From Metridium senile (lineage: Eukaryota; Cnidaria; Anthozoa; Actiniaria; Metridiidae): DNA of 64,000 nucleotides. The stretch spans positions 20,454,311-20,518,310 of the forward strand of contig OX459095.1 in assembly GCA_949775045.1 (NCBI GenBank), in the 5' to 3' direction. Positions 9,829-21,587 of the stretch are shown one piece after another (position 1 is the first letter of the stretch; every line of letters starts with the position of its first letter). A program made the position numbers and the translations under genes. Under the pieces are notes generated by a model, which was not told the origin of the DNA, did no database searches, and saw only the letters and a program-made list of their open reading frames with translations.

Positions 9829-10808
9829 CAAGAAACATCTCTTGACTTATATTTGATAGCGACTAAATCGACTTTATTAAAAACTATTAGGGTGTAATAA
9901 ATTTGACGGCATATTTCCGCAGTGTTTGAGATTCTTGTGGTTTGTTGACAAAGCACAAGTGGGTTGCATGGGGATTAGAAGACCTCTTAGAGGTCATTTA
10001 ACTTTTTCTGGTCAAAACTTGGTCAGTTTTAACATATATAAGTTGTTTTCTTAGCTGTTTAAAACATGTGTGATTTTAATTTATATTATTGAATTAATAA
10101 TAATAATAATAACTTTATTTTATATAGCGACAATTACAAAAGCTCAACACCGCTTTACAATTTTAGAAGGGAAAAAAAAAATATGATTGATAAAATTCTA
10201 TATACAGTACATGGAATGAAATCTAAGCTAAATCTATATAATTAATAAAAATGTTTTAAAAAGGAAAATAAATATAAATATAAACAAAGTTACTAAATTT
10301 CATATCGTTCAGAGATATAAAAATGTATCGATATATGGAAATAATTAAAAACAACAAAAAGATAAATAAAAACAACTGTGAAAGTTACTAAATACCCCAT
10401 GGTTCACTCTTAACTAATTAAACGTGAATTACACGTGATGGACTTCATAAGTGGCAGATAGTTTATGTTCCACAGGGTATCAACCAATCACAACCTATTG
10501 TTTAGTACCGTGCAAATATGTACTGGGTCCAGTTTGTTCTAGTCTATCTCGCAGCCTATATTAGTACAAACGGCTGCGGGGGAGATTAAGTTTGTTCATG
10601 ATATGATTCATAACTGATTAAATGTTGTCATATCAGTGAGAAGCGAAGGTCCGGTAGAACGCATGGAACATTGTTTAGAACTACTGATGTTTCGTACTAC
10701 GGGATTTACTGTACATTTTTTATTCCTACTTTTACAAGGTGCACTATTTGCTTTTTGTCGTCGTTGTTTCCAAAGAAACAGTCGGGCCGTCTGCATTAGC
10801 TTAGATAC
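9829..10808. other. AT-rich intergenic DNA with a LINE/SINE-like 3' tail
   Basis: Contains (AAT)n followed by ACTTTATTTTATATAGCGAC and CACCGCTTTACAA at about 10085-10160. This pattern also appears at 34300 and 34800 and resembles the 3' end of retroposons. No gene seen. Confidence 0.45.
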
Positions 10809-11010
10809 CGGGGGGAGGGGGAAGGGGGGTTTCCCTTGTCCAAGTGGTAGGGTGATCGGCGGTACGGTACGGAGTCATGTTACGTACAAATGCCTTTTAT
10901 TCCAGAACCCTATAAAGACCCTTGCTTTAAGGTACGCACAGGAAATATTGTCAACCTTAAAAGGAGCGCCGATCACCCCTACCACTTGGACAAAGGGAGT
11001 ACTTACCCCC
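10809..11010. mobile_element. MITE copy 1 (GGTGATCGGCG family)
   Basis: Terminal inverted repeats read inward as TTGTCCAAGTGGTAGGGTGAT and its inverse (ATCACCCCTACCACTTGGAC). They are preceded by G-rich and followed by C-rich runs. Two further copies occur at 11045-11275 and 55689-55912. Confidence 0.8.
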
Positions 11011-11044
11011 GGCTTAGGTATCTCATGTCCAAGTGGGGTTGCTA

Positions 11045-11275
11045 CCCGGGGGGGGGGGGGGGTACTCCCTTTATCGAAGTGGTAGGGGTGATCGGCGTAC
11101 CTTTTAGGGTTAAAATATTTCATGTGCGTACCTTTTAGGGCCCTTTTAGAGTTTTTGCTCAAAAATCAGTTGTAAGGGGCGTTTTTACTCTGCTTTATTT
11201 GTATCTAAGCGTACCTTTTAGGAGTCATTTTCAAAACCTCCGCCGATCACCCCTACCACTTGGACAAAGGGAGTA
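11045..11275. mobile_element. MITE copy 2 (GGTGATCGGCG family)
   Basis: Same inverted ends as copy 1, only 35 bp away, with internal repeats of GCGTACCTTTTAGG. About 230 bp, noncoding. Its left end is fused to a run of about 15 G. Confidence 0.8.
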
Positions 11276-11878
11276 TTAGGAGTATATTCAAATTTGGTAT
11301 TCGACACATTTGCTATGTTTTCTATGACATTTTCCGGCATATATGCACCACACTATTTGCAGCGATGAACTTGTTTTTTTCGTCCCGTGGGCCGAGGAAT
11401 AAAGGACTGATCTACTGAACGATTGGCTGGTCCAAGGCTTCTCTAATTCTTACAGTAACAAGAGGCTGTTACGACATGTTACAATTTCCCACTATACGGT
11501 CCAATGTTCCAGAGCGCGTCATCACCAGTCAAGTGATTGCCAATATAAACACCTGACCCATTCATAGGCGACAAGTACAGCGCCTGTCAGTACCCGTACC
11601 GTGGTACAAGGTGGTTGTAGCAGACATTGTGCAATATAAACAAGTACTTTGCTACATGTGCTGGAGTACAACGAGTCGTCAAGTAAAATGGTGATTTGTA
11701 TTGGTATAAGGGACGGACCATTAGATATTTGAGGGGTGTTGGGTAATTACCAAGCATTCGAGTGGGTTGCATTCGAGAGGTTTTGCATTAAAGTGGTTTT
11801 GCATTCGAGTGGTTTGCATTTCATTTTAATTTGACAGCATAGAAAAGTAATGTTGGTTTAAGTTGGTTAAAGTGAATA
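11276..11878. other. Intergenic; one solo AGGGACGGACCAT motif
   Basis: At about 11703 AGGGACGGACCATTAGATAT matches the terminal repeat of the MITE at 18282-18504 but no partner end is seen. A short tandem of GCATTCGAGTGG-like units follows at 11755-11820. No coding sequence. Confidence 0.5.
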
Positions 11879-12925
11879 TTAAAATATTGAGCAGCACAGC
11901 CATAGCCTTTTCCGTTTAGAAATTTGTCTCAAGTAAGTGATTTCACTGGCCTGTTGTTTCTCATATATGCTATTATTGACATCAACAATAACCCATTCAC
12001 CCACTTCAGTGTCCAATATTTCTTCGTGTATTCCATATTGTTTAGACAAAGACACTTTTCTTTCACTAGTTTGTACTTTGTCGCTTTGCTTGTTGCGTAA
12101 AGTAAAACTAAACTTTCTCCTCGGTGACTTTGCTGCCGATTCAGTGCGCTCCATGTTTTGGAGCTTTAGCCTTTCATCTCTTAAACTCGTGTAAAATTGG
12201 TCGTCGTTTTGTGGAATGTGCTGGCTATTTGTTCTGGGTTTCTCGTTGTTGTTATTGCTGTCACCAATCTGTCTCTCAGTAATTGCAGGTTTATTTACTT
12301 CATTGATGACACCTGTAATCGTGGATTTCTCATCTTTGTCATCGCTCTCAAAAACTTCTGTTTCTGTTTCTGTCATGGATTTATCGTCCGTTTCATTCTT
12401 GTCAAACTTGTCAAACTCAGTTTTCTTTCTATTTCCATTTTTGTCGTCATTATCAAAGACAGTTATGTCAGTTTTTGTTTTGAGTTTCTTCTCTTTATCA
12501 TTGTTGTCAAACACTTTATCTGTTTTTATCATGGATTTGTCGCCCGATTCATTCTTGATACAAAGTACCTCAGTTTTCTTTCTATTTTCAACTTTGTCAT
12601 CATTCTCAAAGACAGTTATAATTTCAGTTCTTGTCTTTTTCTCATCATCTTTTCCACACTCTAGTTTCCCATCCGTTGTTCGTTTCACTTCCATTTCGTT
12701 TTTGCTAAACCCGGAATACAAAAGTACCTCCATGTTTGTTCGATATTCGTTTGAATTAACACAATCCTTGGAAATATTTGAACTCGTCAAATTACAACAC
12801 TCAAGATTTGGCAATTCTTCATTTGCTCTTTCACTATGATCTTGAGAGATATTTTCTGTATTTTCCGCTATGTCTTTTGTGTTTGCCAGTGTTTGCTCCA
12901 GTTGTTGCTCGATCTCAAACTCCAT
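11879..12925 (-). CDS. Acidic/lysine-rich repeat protein with possible CaaX tail
   Basis: Single-exon frame of 348 residues from ATG at 12923-12925 (MEFEIEQQLEQTLANTKD). The first ~30 residues look helical and could form a coiled coil. Residues ~65-210 contain imperfect repeats of a module with T(E/D)I(I/T)VF(E/D)ND, then DKN..KKTE and DKSM, rich in Asp, Glu and Lys and surely disordered. A more conserved C-terminal part contains YTSLRDERLKLQNMERTES, a basic KSPRRKFSFTL and VGEWVIVDVNNSIYE, ending KRKRLWLCCSIF. That end fits a polybasic region plus a CaaX prenylation box (C-S-I-F), with a neighbouring Cys that might be palmitoylated. Membrane attachment is inference. The paralogous pseudogene 5133-9385 preserves the same C-terminus, which indicates past selection on it. 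I do not recognise the family. Confidence 0.8.
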   Translation of the reverse strand: MEFEIEQQLEQTLANTKDIAENTENISQDHSERANEELPNLECCNLTSSNISKDCVNSNEYRTNMEVLLYSGFSKNEMEVKRTTDGKLECGKDDEKKTRTEIITVFENDDKVENRKKTEVLCIKNESGDKSMIKTDKVFDNNDKEKKLKTKTDITVFDNDDKNGNRKKTEFDKFDKNETDDKSMTETETEVFESDDKDEKSTITGVINEVNKPAITERQIGDSNNNNEKPRTNSQHIPQNDDQFYTSLRDERLKLQNMERTESAAKSPRRKFSFTLRNKQSDKVQTSERKVSLSKQYGIHEEILDTEVGEWVIVDVNNSIYEKQQASEITYLRQISKRKRLWLCCSIF

Positions 12926-13603
12926 TATCCTCTAATGGGCTGGATTAAATTTAAGGGGTCTGCACCAACTGTTTTACTCCTAAAATTCAAACATAAATAA
13001 GAGTTTAATCTTATAGCTTCTATCATTTGCCTAATATTGTTGGCAGATAGATTTTTGTTCTATGATTTTTGGTCAATTATTGATAATATCCATTTTAAAG
13101 GTTAAGTACCTTCACCCTTGTATTGTACTCATTTTCATTTTTGAAATATTAAAAAAAATATCGTCGTGCCGTGTCACACCTTTTGTATAGGACGTCCCGT
13201 TTTCTTTTAGGGGTGTATTTGAACATTTCCGACGAGCATATCCGATTGACCTCTAAGTACACCCCCCACCCCCCCCCCCCCCCCCCTCCCCATGGTAAAC
13301 CGTATACCGTGAATAGAGCGTCTAGCTGTTGTTTAGGTATCTCATGTTCAAGTGGCTTTGTTACAATAATGATGGCAAAATGCCTAGCTGTAAAGGATTG
13401 TAAAGTAGCTACTCTTATCTTTAGCCACAGTGTAATTACCTGCAGTTATAAATAACACACATATAAACCAGACCAGATTATTTTTGTCAGTATTTATATC
13501 ATATGTTTCTTCTAAACAAAGTTGTGGTATAGAGTGGTTTTCATAAACCCGTGAAACAAAGTGTATGTATTAGTTAAACGGTGTAATATAGTCAAATAAC
13601 AAC
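12926..13603. other. Intergenic DNA upstream of the 11879-12925 gene
   Basis: Contains a C run (about 13262-13287) and no recognisable exon. Promoter sequence for the gene at 12925 presumably lies in the first few hundred bases, but no clear element was identified. Confidence 0.4.
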
Positions 13604-14113
<510 letters not shown>

Positions 14114-14377
14114 AAGGCTTTCCACATGTGTAGGAGACCACAACAACAGAGCTACAATAGGCTCCAAAAATGAGTGTTTCACGGGTTAATGAAAACCACT
14201 CTAACCATCCATATTTTTTAGTAAAATAACTTCAAAAGAATTCACAAATATGTGAATGTATACATAGAAATACAATATTTGTTAATTATGCTCTATTGTG
14301 TTGACCGTTTGGCAACGTGCCTCTCATCCGTCACCTCTTCTCATTTTCTCCAGGCCAAAATTCCACTTCCTTCCCCC

Positions 14378-14510
14378 TATAATATGTTTTGTATGCCCGG
14401 TATAATATGTTTTGTATGCCCGGTATAATCTGTTTTGTATGCCCGGTATAATCTGTTTTGTATGCCCGGTATAGTATGTTTTGTATGCCCGGTATAATCT
14501 GTTTTGTAAA
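14378..14510 (-). repeat. 23-bp minisatellite, 6 copies
   Basis: Unit contains TATAATATGTTTTGTATG and CCCGG. The same unit in the opposite orientation forms the larger array at 19145-19495 in the acyltransferase intron. Confidence 0.95.
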
Positions 14511-16536
14511 ACATATGTTTTGGTAGTGAATGTTTTGAACATTGTTTAAAACATTATTTTTGAAGTCTAATGCTTCGTGTGAATTCGACTGTGCTCATGC
14601 TTGGGTAGTCACCCTCGCAGCCGTTTTTAGTGTCGGGCTTCCTGTGTCCACGTCAAATACGGCAATCAAACTGCCAATGGCGTAAATAACTCGTGGATTA
14701 ATTTTGCACGGTTGATAGTTTTTTTTTCAGTGGTTGTTTTGTTGTAAAAAAGGTCAAGTTATGAAATCCTTTTTTGTATTTCGTTATTTCTCCAACCTAA
14801 ATATAGCTTTTATGTGGAGGGAAGAATATATTGTATATCGAAGGGAGAGGGACCTGGGAACGAGGTTAGGATGTACTTTGACCACAGGCAGACCAAGCTC
14901 ATTATCTAACAACATCATGTTGATTGACAAATAAAATTACAATTAAATAGATGTGCCATAAAATTATAAAAGGAATTGCATGATATTTCATTGGTGAAAG
15001 CTTCTAATTAACGATTATAATATAATGACTTTAAAAACACATAAAATGTCATGGAATTACTTTTTATAGCGCATTACATGATCATATCTATTTATAATTA
15101 TATTTGACTTTATACTTTGACTTGTGGACTATTCAGACACGCTAGTATCATATGTTTCACAACGAATCCCCAGCTGAGACAAATGTGTGTAATTTCAAAA
15201 ATGTACTTTTTACCAGTCAAAGGATCCAAAAAGAGAGAATTATTCCGTTCCCTGCCTCTTAATTTTACTTATCATTATTATATAATCACTTCATTGAATT
15301 AAAACGTCTAAAACCAACCCTCACGAAGTAAACATCCAAATTAATATCTAATAGTCTATGTTTAATGACTATTAGACGCAATCGACGACAATTTAATTTG
15401 TAACAAGGTATTGTTTCCTTTGTATTTGATGTTTGTGGTTAACTAGTACTGACTAAATACAAACTATTACTTTGTAACAATTTTGATTTAATTTCATGGT
15501 TTTAGATGCATGTTTGAATTCTCGGTCATAAACAGAAACAATATTTATTTGAATAAAAATGTACAAAACTAGTTATACTTAAATGAAAACCTTCCAGCAA
15601 ACAATATCACTACAATATATCAATGAAATCCAAATATTTTTGCTGATAAATTTAGTTATATAATAATCGGATTAGTTGGACCCCGACCCAGAGCATGATG
15701 AAACCAGACTTAACATGTTTTTATATTACGTCGTAGATCAAAACCATCTTACCTGATTTAAAGAGCAGTAAAGAATGTCTATAGTTTTGTTTTGTGGCTT
15801 CTTGATAACTTATCAAGAGAGAACAGCAAAGAAATAGTCGCTAACAGTACAGCCACATGTCCTCATAGTTCGTGTTGCGGAACTACTGAGTGGCGTACGC
15901 GTGACTACTGAGTCGCGTGACATCCTGGTTCACTCGAGATTCTCACACCACAGTCACGTTAAAATAATAAATATCAAAATAAACATTAAACTGAATAATA
16001 AACATCAAAATGCATGTGCCACGTTGTTCTTGTCGCAGGAAGTTGCACATGTCGCATAGTGACTTCCTAAGTGGATTTGTTAGAAGAAACAAAAATCTAG
16101 TAATTTACAAAAAGGAAATTATAAACTTCAATGAACTGAGTCAACCGGGATATACAGGCTATTGATTGTCTCGATTTTCTGCTCGTCTAACGGTGCAAAC
16201 TGAGACCCCGGATAGATCCCCTGCGGAGGAGGCTAGGCTACCTCAGTGTGCATCAGGTTATACTTCTGCCTGATGCAGTTCGAATAACATTTGCTTTGTA
16301 AACCGTAGCATTCTCCTCTTCCCCATTCCCTCTCGTATGGTATGTAAAGCACGCCGAGATTTATTTAATCCGAGTTGTTGATTGCCTAGGCCTAGGCCTC
16401 GACAGAATGTGATATAAAAAAATGCAAATATCGATCAATAAACAATAGAAATAATACGGTTTTATCTCTATTCTTTGACTAGTACGTTTAGATACAATCG
16501 AGGCTGTACAGGAAGGAAACGAAAGTGGAAAATGCA
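14511..16536. other. AT-rich intergenic stretch
   Basis: No convincing gene. Minor structures: a nearly repeated TACTGAGTGGCGTACGCG / TACTGAGTCGCGTGAC pair at about 15885-15920 and CCTAGGCCTAGGCCTCG near 16385. Short open frames here show no motifs. Confidence 0.4.
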
Positions 16537-16817
16537 GCTACAATCAAGTTCAAAATTGTTGGGACATTGTTATGACCGTTTTTGTTGGAAGTTTACAAAA
16601 TAAAGAAATTTTCTTTGGCCACCCCGGCCCTTCCCCCCAAAGCAATGTTGATTGGCCTTTCTCACGAGACTATTTCAAATTACAAATTTTTGTTTTTGTA
16701 CGTAAAAATTTGGGTCTTTTTGGCCTTTCTCACGAGACTATTTCAAATTACAAATTTTTGTTTTTGTACGTAAAAATTTGGGTCACAAGGTATTTTTCAC
16801 ATTATCGTGATTGTAGC
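16537..16817. mobile_element. MITE with GCTACAATCA ends, copy 1
   Basis: Ends GCTACAATCA and TGATTGTAGC. The subterminal AAATTGTTGGGACATTG is shared with a second copy at 46037-46293. This copy contains an internal 68-bp tandem duplication (16654-16790) beginning GGCCTTTCTCACGAGAC. Confidence 0.75.
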
Positions 16818-16854
16818 GGCCCTTTGTAGTGGCCCGTAGATTGCAAAGTGCGCT

Positions 16855-17088
16855 ATACACATATTTCAAAAAACGTCAGAAGGAGATCTGAATCTGCAAT
16901 CTGAGACCGAAATGAATTGGCCCTGGTTTTTTTTTGCGCTTAGCACCTTTAAGATTTATATTTACCATCGCCATATCCGAAGCCAGAAAGTGCACGCAAA
17001 CGAATTTTTAATGAGAAAAAACTGCCGTACCCCAGAATTCATTTTGGTCTCAGATCTCCTTCTGACAACGTTTTTTGAAATAGGTGTA
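16855..17088. mobile_element. MITE with TACACNNATTTCAAAAA ends, copy 1
   Basis: Left end TACACATATTTCAAAAAACG and right end CGTTTTTTGAAATAGGTGTA are inverse. The inner arms (AGAAGGAGATCTGA and TCAGATCTCCTTCT) are also inverse, giving long imperfect arms. A related element with the same ends but different interior lies at 17741-18026. Confidence 0.75.
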
Positions 17089-17740
17089 TATGTATGATAT
17101 GACATTCAAAAGCAATAAACAAACAACATATAATTTATTATTTTGTAATAGGCAAACACAACTGTGCGCAAATAAGTATATAAAATAAATTGTGATCATA
17201 AATTAATATTTCTGATAAACCCTATCATCTGTACCCGCGTATAATTAGATAATAGTATAAATAATAAGCAATTTTAATATATTAATAGTTCAATTAACTG
17301 CAAGCGACCCAATAAAAACTCCGGCTACAATAGGGCCAAATTAAACTGGTTTTTTTTTTCCACAAGAAGCTAAAGAACAACTATTGTGGTATGGGTTTTT
17401 ATAAATCATGGTGAAATGCAATAATTATTTTTAATAAAATAGAATAGTAAATTATCTCATTAAATAGTTGATTTTTTTTTTCACCGAAATCTAGTAGAAA
17501 GTAGATTAAAAAAAAAATTCCATTAAGTCAAAAATTATTTAAAAAATTTGCTTACTTATAAAATGATTATTCTGATGCAGAAAAAGGCGATATTTCATTA
17601 GAAATGCTTTGTCTATTATAGCTATCCTATTTGATATCGAAAATATATAGAATATACAGAAAGATTACAACAGGCGCAGTTGAGCCCCTTTCAAGCAATC
17701 ACCCATAATCAGCGCCAGAAAACGATTTGTTTAAAGCTTT
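17089..17740. other. AT-rich spacer between two related MITEs
   Basis: Poly-T and poly-A runs, no exon-like sequence. Confidence 0.4.
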
Positions 17741-18026
17741 TACACCCATTTCAAAAATCGTTATCGCAATCAAATGTGTGAAGTCTGCAAAGGATGTCGG
17801 TATTTCTTCTCTTGTTATCGATTTATTCATAGCATATTTTGGTTGTACGTGATTGTGTTTTGTGACCATAACAAGTTGTTGCAGTGGTAGATATGATGAA
17901 ACAAATATTTCTTAAATGGAAGTGTAATAGATCACAAATTATGTTCATATTACAGACATCCTTTGCAGGCTTTAGAGTATGGACTGCATAGCTTCGTCTG
18001 CGACAACGATTTTTGAAATAGGTGTA
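17741..18026. mobile_element. MITE with TACACNNATTTCAAAAA ends, copy 2
   Basis: Ends TACACCCATTTCAAAAATCG and CGATTTTTGAAATAGGTGTA. Inner inverted pair GCAAAGGATGTC and GACATCCTTTGC. No coding potential. Confidence 0.75.
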
Positions 18027-18281
18027 TGTTAGCTTTAACCCAGGATAAACTCTAACATCCTCCGCGAGGAACTCCTTTTCCTCCTTTGGGCTTCCTTTGT
18101 GGAGTCTTCCCCATCCTCTCTTCCACTTTTCTAAACAGGAAGCCCATGACAGTGATGCCTTCGGAGGAGGTTGGGTTAATTCCTTGAGATAGACAAGGAA
18201 TAGCTGACTCAAACCTTGAATAACTGGACCTACTGCTAGTGTCATCGTAATAGAGATTCAACTGTATTTCTCTATGCAATA

Positions 18282-18504
18282 AGGGACGGACCATTTGATA
18301 TTTGTAGGGGGGAGGGCTGTTTTGTCGGTGCCCGATATATTTTTTTGGGACACAGATGTTGAAAGATATTTTTTTAGGTAGTACTCAATACTTTTTGTTC
18401 GTGCAACAAAGGCTGCTCGATATTTTTTCGAGTTTAAAAGCATGCTCGATATTTTTTTGGGGATTCAGCCCCCCTCCCCATCAAATATCAAATGGTCCGT
18501 CCCT
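18282..18504. mobile_element. MITE with AGGGACGGACCATTTGATAT ends
   Basis: The 23-base ends AGGGACGGACCATTTGATAT(TTG) are perfect inverses, followed by G-rich and preceded by C-rich subterminal runs. The interior repeats GATATTTTTTT-type motifs. It ends only ten bases from the stop codon of the acyltransferase gene, so it probably lies in that gene's 3' UTR or just beyond it. Confidence 0.85.
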
Positions 18505-18513
18505 AAGCGCTTA

Positions 18514-20778
18514 TCAACTCTTGTTATTGGTCATCTGATCATACATTTCATTGAACTCGTCGATAAACATCTCTGTAAGTTTAGTAGGGTTACTCATAAC
18601 TGCCCTGTCAGTCATGACCATCATGCGCAGATTACCAGCATAGCTAAATACCGATATTGACATACTGGTATCACTCATTAGTGGTGGCCAGGCCATCACG
18701 GATTCTATAGCACTTCCATTCAACTCCAACTCACTCAAAGGGCCTGGGACATTACTCAGGATTAAACAACAATGTCGGTTAAGAGAATACGATGAGAATC
18801 GACCAATTGACTCGGGCAAGGTTCCTAACAAGTAGTTGAATATCCAGCCAAAGATTTTCCAGTCAGAAGAAGCCTTCATATCATCCATTCGATGCTTGGT
18901 TTCTATGATACGCTGTATGGGATCCACTATACCAACTGGCAGTGAGCACAGTAAGCCCGTCGAATGGTTTTCCAGCGGTATGCTGTCCTTAGACAGTACG
19001 TGTGGTGATCTAGTATTGATAGTGACAGCGATTTGCATATCGGTTGGATTATCAAGACCTTCAGATTTGAGATAGCGTCTTAGAGCACCCGCAATGCATG
19101 CTGATAGAACGTCATTGATAGTTGTACCTAAAAGAACGACATAAACATATTATACCGGGCATACAAAACATATTATACCGGGCATACAAAACATATTATA
19201 CCGGGCATACAAAACATATTATACCGGGTATACAAAACATATTATACCGGGCATACAAAACATATTATACCGGGCATACAAAACATATTATACCGGGCAT
19301 ACAAAACATATTATACCGGGCATACAAAACAGATTATACCGGGCATACAAAACAGATTATACCGGGCATACAAAACATATTATCCCGGGCATACAAAACA
19401 GATTATACCGGGCACACAAAACAGATTATACCGGGCATACAAAACAGATTATACCGGGCATACAAAACATATTATACCGGGCATACAAAACAGATTTCCT
19501 ACCAATACATGCAGAGGGACAGACAAACAGAGTCAAACAAACAACAACAAACCAAACCAACAAAACAATCAATCAATCAAACGAACTAATAAACCAACCA
19601 AAAAAACAAATAATAAACAAACAAACCAAACCAACAAAACAATTAAACGAACTAACTACCGCCGATCAACAAACGAACGAAAGAACAAAGCAAACAAACA
19701 AAAACTAAATAACAAGCAAAACAAACAAACCAAACCAAACAAATAAAAAAAATCAAACGAACTAACTACCACAAATCAACAAACGAACGAACGAACAAAA
19801 AAAAAAACCACAGTTTGGTGGACGAACAAAACAAAATGGAAAAAAACAAAACAAAACAAGGCAGGAACAAGCGAGCAAACAAGGGTGTGACAGTGCAGGT
19901 TTACCGATCACCTTACCTGTCAAGGTTTTGATTTCTTTAATCTTCTCCATACTAATATTCTTGCTCCAACTAAACAGTTTCTCTCCTGACAACTTCACTT
20001 TAGAAGAGAAAGGATTTTTGGTGGAATGAGCCAAGGCTACACTGAGCAAAGCTAAAGGTCCTGTCAACACGGCCTTCCAGACTTGCTTCTGTTTGTCACA
20101 GGGGGTAGCCACGGGTTTTTGTACTCTCAGTAACTCTGGTTTACGATCAACCATACGAGCAATCAGACCAACAAGCGCAAAGCCGTCTCCGAGTGAATGA
20201 TGAATGCGTATACATGCCGCAAACTGTTCTTTCTCCATGCTGAGAGGAACAAGCACAAACATCCACGGGGAGATATCGTCAGGGAGAGGAGATGAAGCAA
20301 GTTTACTCATGATCTCTTGTAGTTCAACTTCATTGCATGGTGACTCACCATCGTAAATTACCGCATGTTTTTTGATATCAAAATGATCTTCATTTTGCCA
20401 GACATAGCGACCGTACTTCTTCACAACTCTCTGTCGCATATGTACGTATGTCGGTTCGTCACAGTTTAGAATAATCCTATCCATCAGAAGCTCTCGAATG
20501 TCTTCGATCTTAAATTTACCGTTTATCACAAATAAACCGTTAATAAAGTTTTTATTATTTTCACTCTCGTGTAGAAATGGTACATCCTTGTAAGCGAGGA
20601 GGTGTCCCAGATTGTAATATGACACACATTTGCCTTGGATAAACTTGAACATTCGAAATAGAAAGTAAAATGGTAGAGTTAGTATGGCGATGAGAACCCA
20701 TACTGCTATCGCAGAGAAACACAGTACACCGTATATGAAGCTTGGTAGAGCACGAAGATATCGTAGATAGCTCGTCAT
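18514..20778 (-). CDS. Wax-ester synthase/DGAT (WSD) family acyltransferase
   Basis: Two exons, 19917-20778 and 18514-19127, joined at a GT-AG intron of 789 bp in phase 1; 491 residues. Residues ~12-45 are a strongly hydrophobic, probably membrane-inserted segment (SFIYGVLCFSAIAVWVLIAI). The condensation-type catalytic motif HHSLGDG is at residues 193-199, matching HHxxxDG. Exon 2 opens with TTINDVLSACIAGALRRYL, a conserved block of the family, and later has LILSNVPGP (family NVPGP) and a DUF1298-like C-terminus. Enzymes of this family transfer acyl groups from acyl-CoA to fatty alcohols or diacylglycerol at ER membranes; which substrate applies here cannot be told. The intron carries a 23-bp minisatellite and CAAA-rich DNA. 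An AG just upstream of the ATG (about 20803) may be an acceptor for a noncoding first exon. Confidence 0.92.
19145..19495 (+). repeat. 23-bp minisatellite in acyltransferase intron, ~15 copies
   Basis: Unit contains CATACAAAACATATTATACC and GGG, with A/G and C/T variants between copies. Begins about 18 bases upstream of exon 2 in gene direction, next to the splice acceptor. A poly CAAA/CCAAA low-complexity stretch follows to about 19860. Confidence 0.95.
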
Positions 20779-21587
20779 TGGGCCGAGATACTAATTAACA
20801 ATCTAAAAAAGAAATAAGGATAAGTTAATTAGGTACAAATGATCAAGTTGAAAATGTTCTTTTTTTTCTAGTAGGGGAGGGACCCGGAAGCTTTTAGTTA
20901 AAAGTGCGGAAAAAGCGGCCAAAATCTGTCGGACTGATCTATTAACGTCTCTAACTCGTAGGGGGAGGAACGGGGAAGCTTTAGTTATATCAAAAACATG
21001 CTTTCTGTTGAATACGAACTTTAAAGAAGTGCGGAAAAAGCGGCTCTAACTGGTGAAAGAAATAAGAGACAGTTTCCAAGCTAATTTACTTTAATCATCA
21101 ACGGTCATCAACAGGAATGACAACCACTGATCCACGGTCAGATGACGCAACACGCAAACGAAAAAGTTGGTTTATAAATTGAAATCATATTCAATGTCGC
21201 CATATACTGAAATATAGTGCACAAAATCAATGTATTACAGTGGGAGAGAGATTACAGGAATATTGCGCAAAACTTGACATTAGATTTTGGAGAGTAAAAC
21301 CGAGTCAAAAATATTGTTGCTATTGATATAACTTATATGGGTATATTGAATCATTATTATATCTAACTATTCTTAGTCTATTAGTTTGACATTCAATTAG
21401 AAGGTAGAAACACTAACTTATACACGATATAAGAGAGCGGTACTTGCTGACGTTGTGGACTCTACTGAACCAATCTTGCAGTTAAATACTGCCCTGGCAA
21501 AGCATGCGTGTCACGGACAAAGCACCAGTAACGGAACCCTCTCTTTTATGCATGTAATTTATATAATATGAGCAGCCGATCTGTATA
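20779..21587. other. 5' flank of the acyltransferase gene
   Basis: Contains an imperfect direct repeat: GAAGCTTTTAGTTA plus AAGTGCGGAAAAAGCGGC at 20887-20920 and similar sequence at 20978-21045. No coding sequence found. Confidence 0.4.

Noticed and set aside
19122..19589. 155-codon frame of repeated HTKHIIPGIQN units
   Set aside because: It arises from the intronic 23-bp minisatellite, whose three-unit period keeps it open. It overlaps the acyltransferase intron and has no other support.
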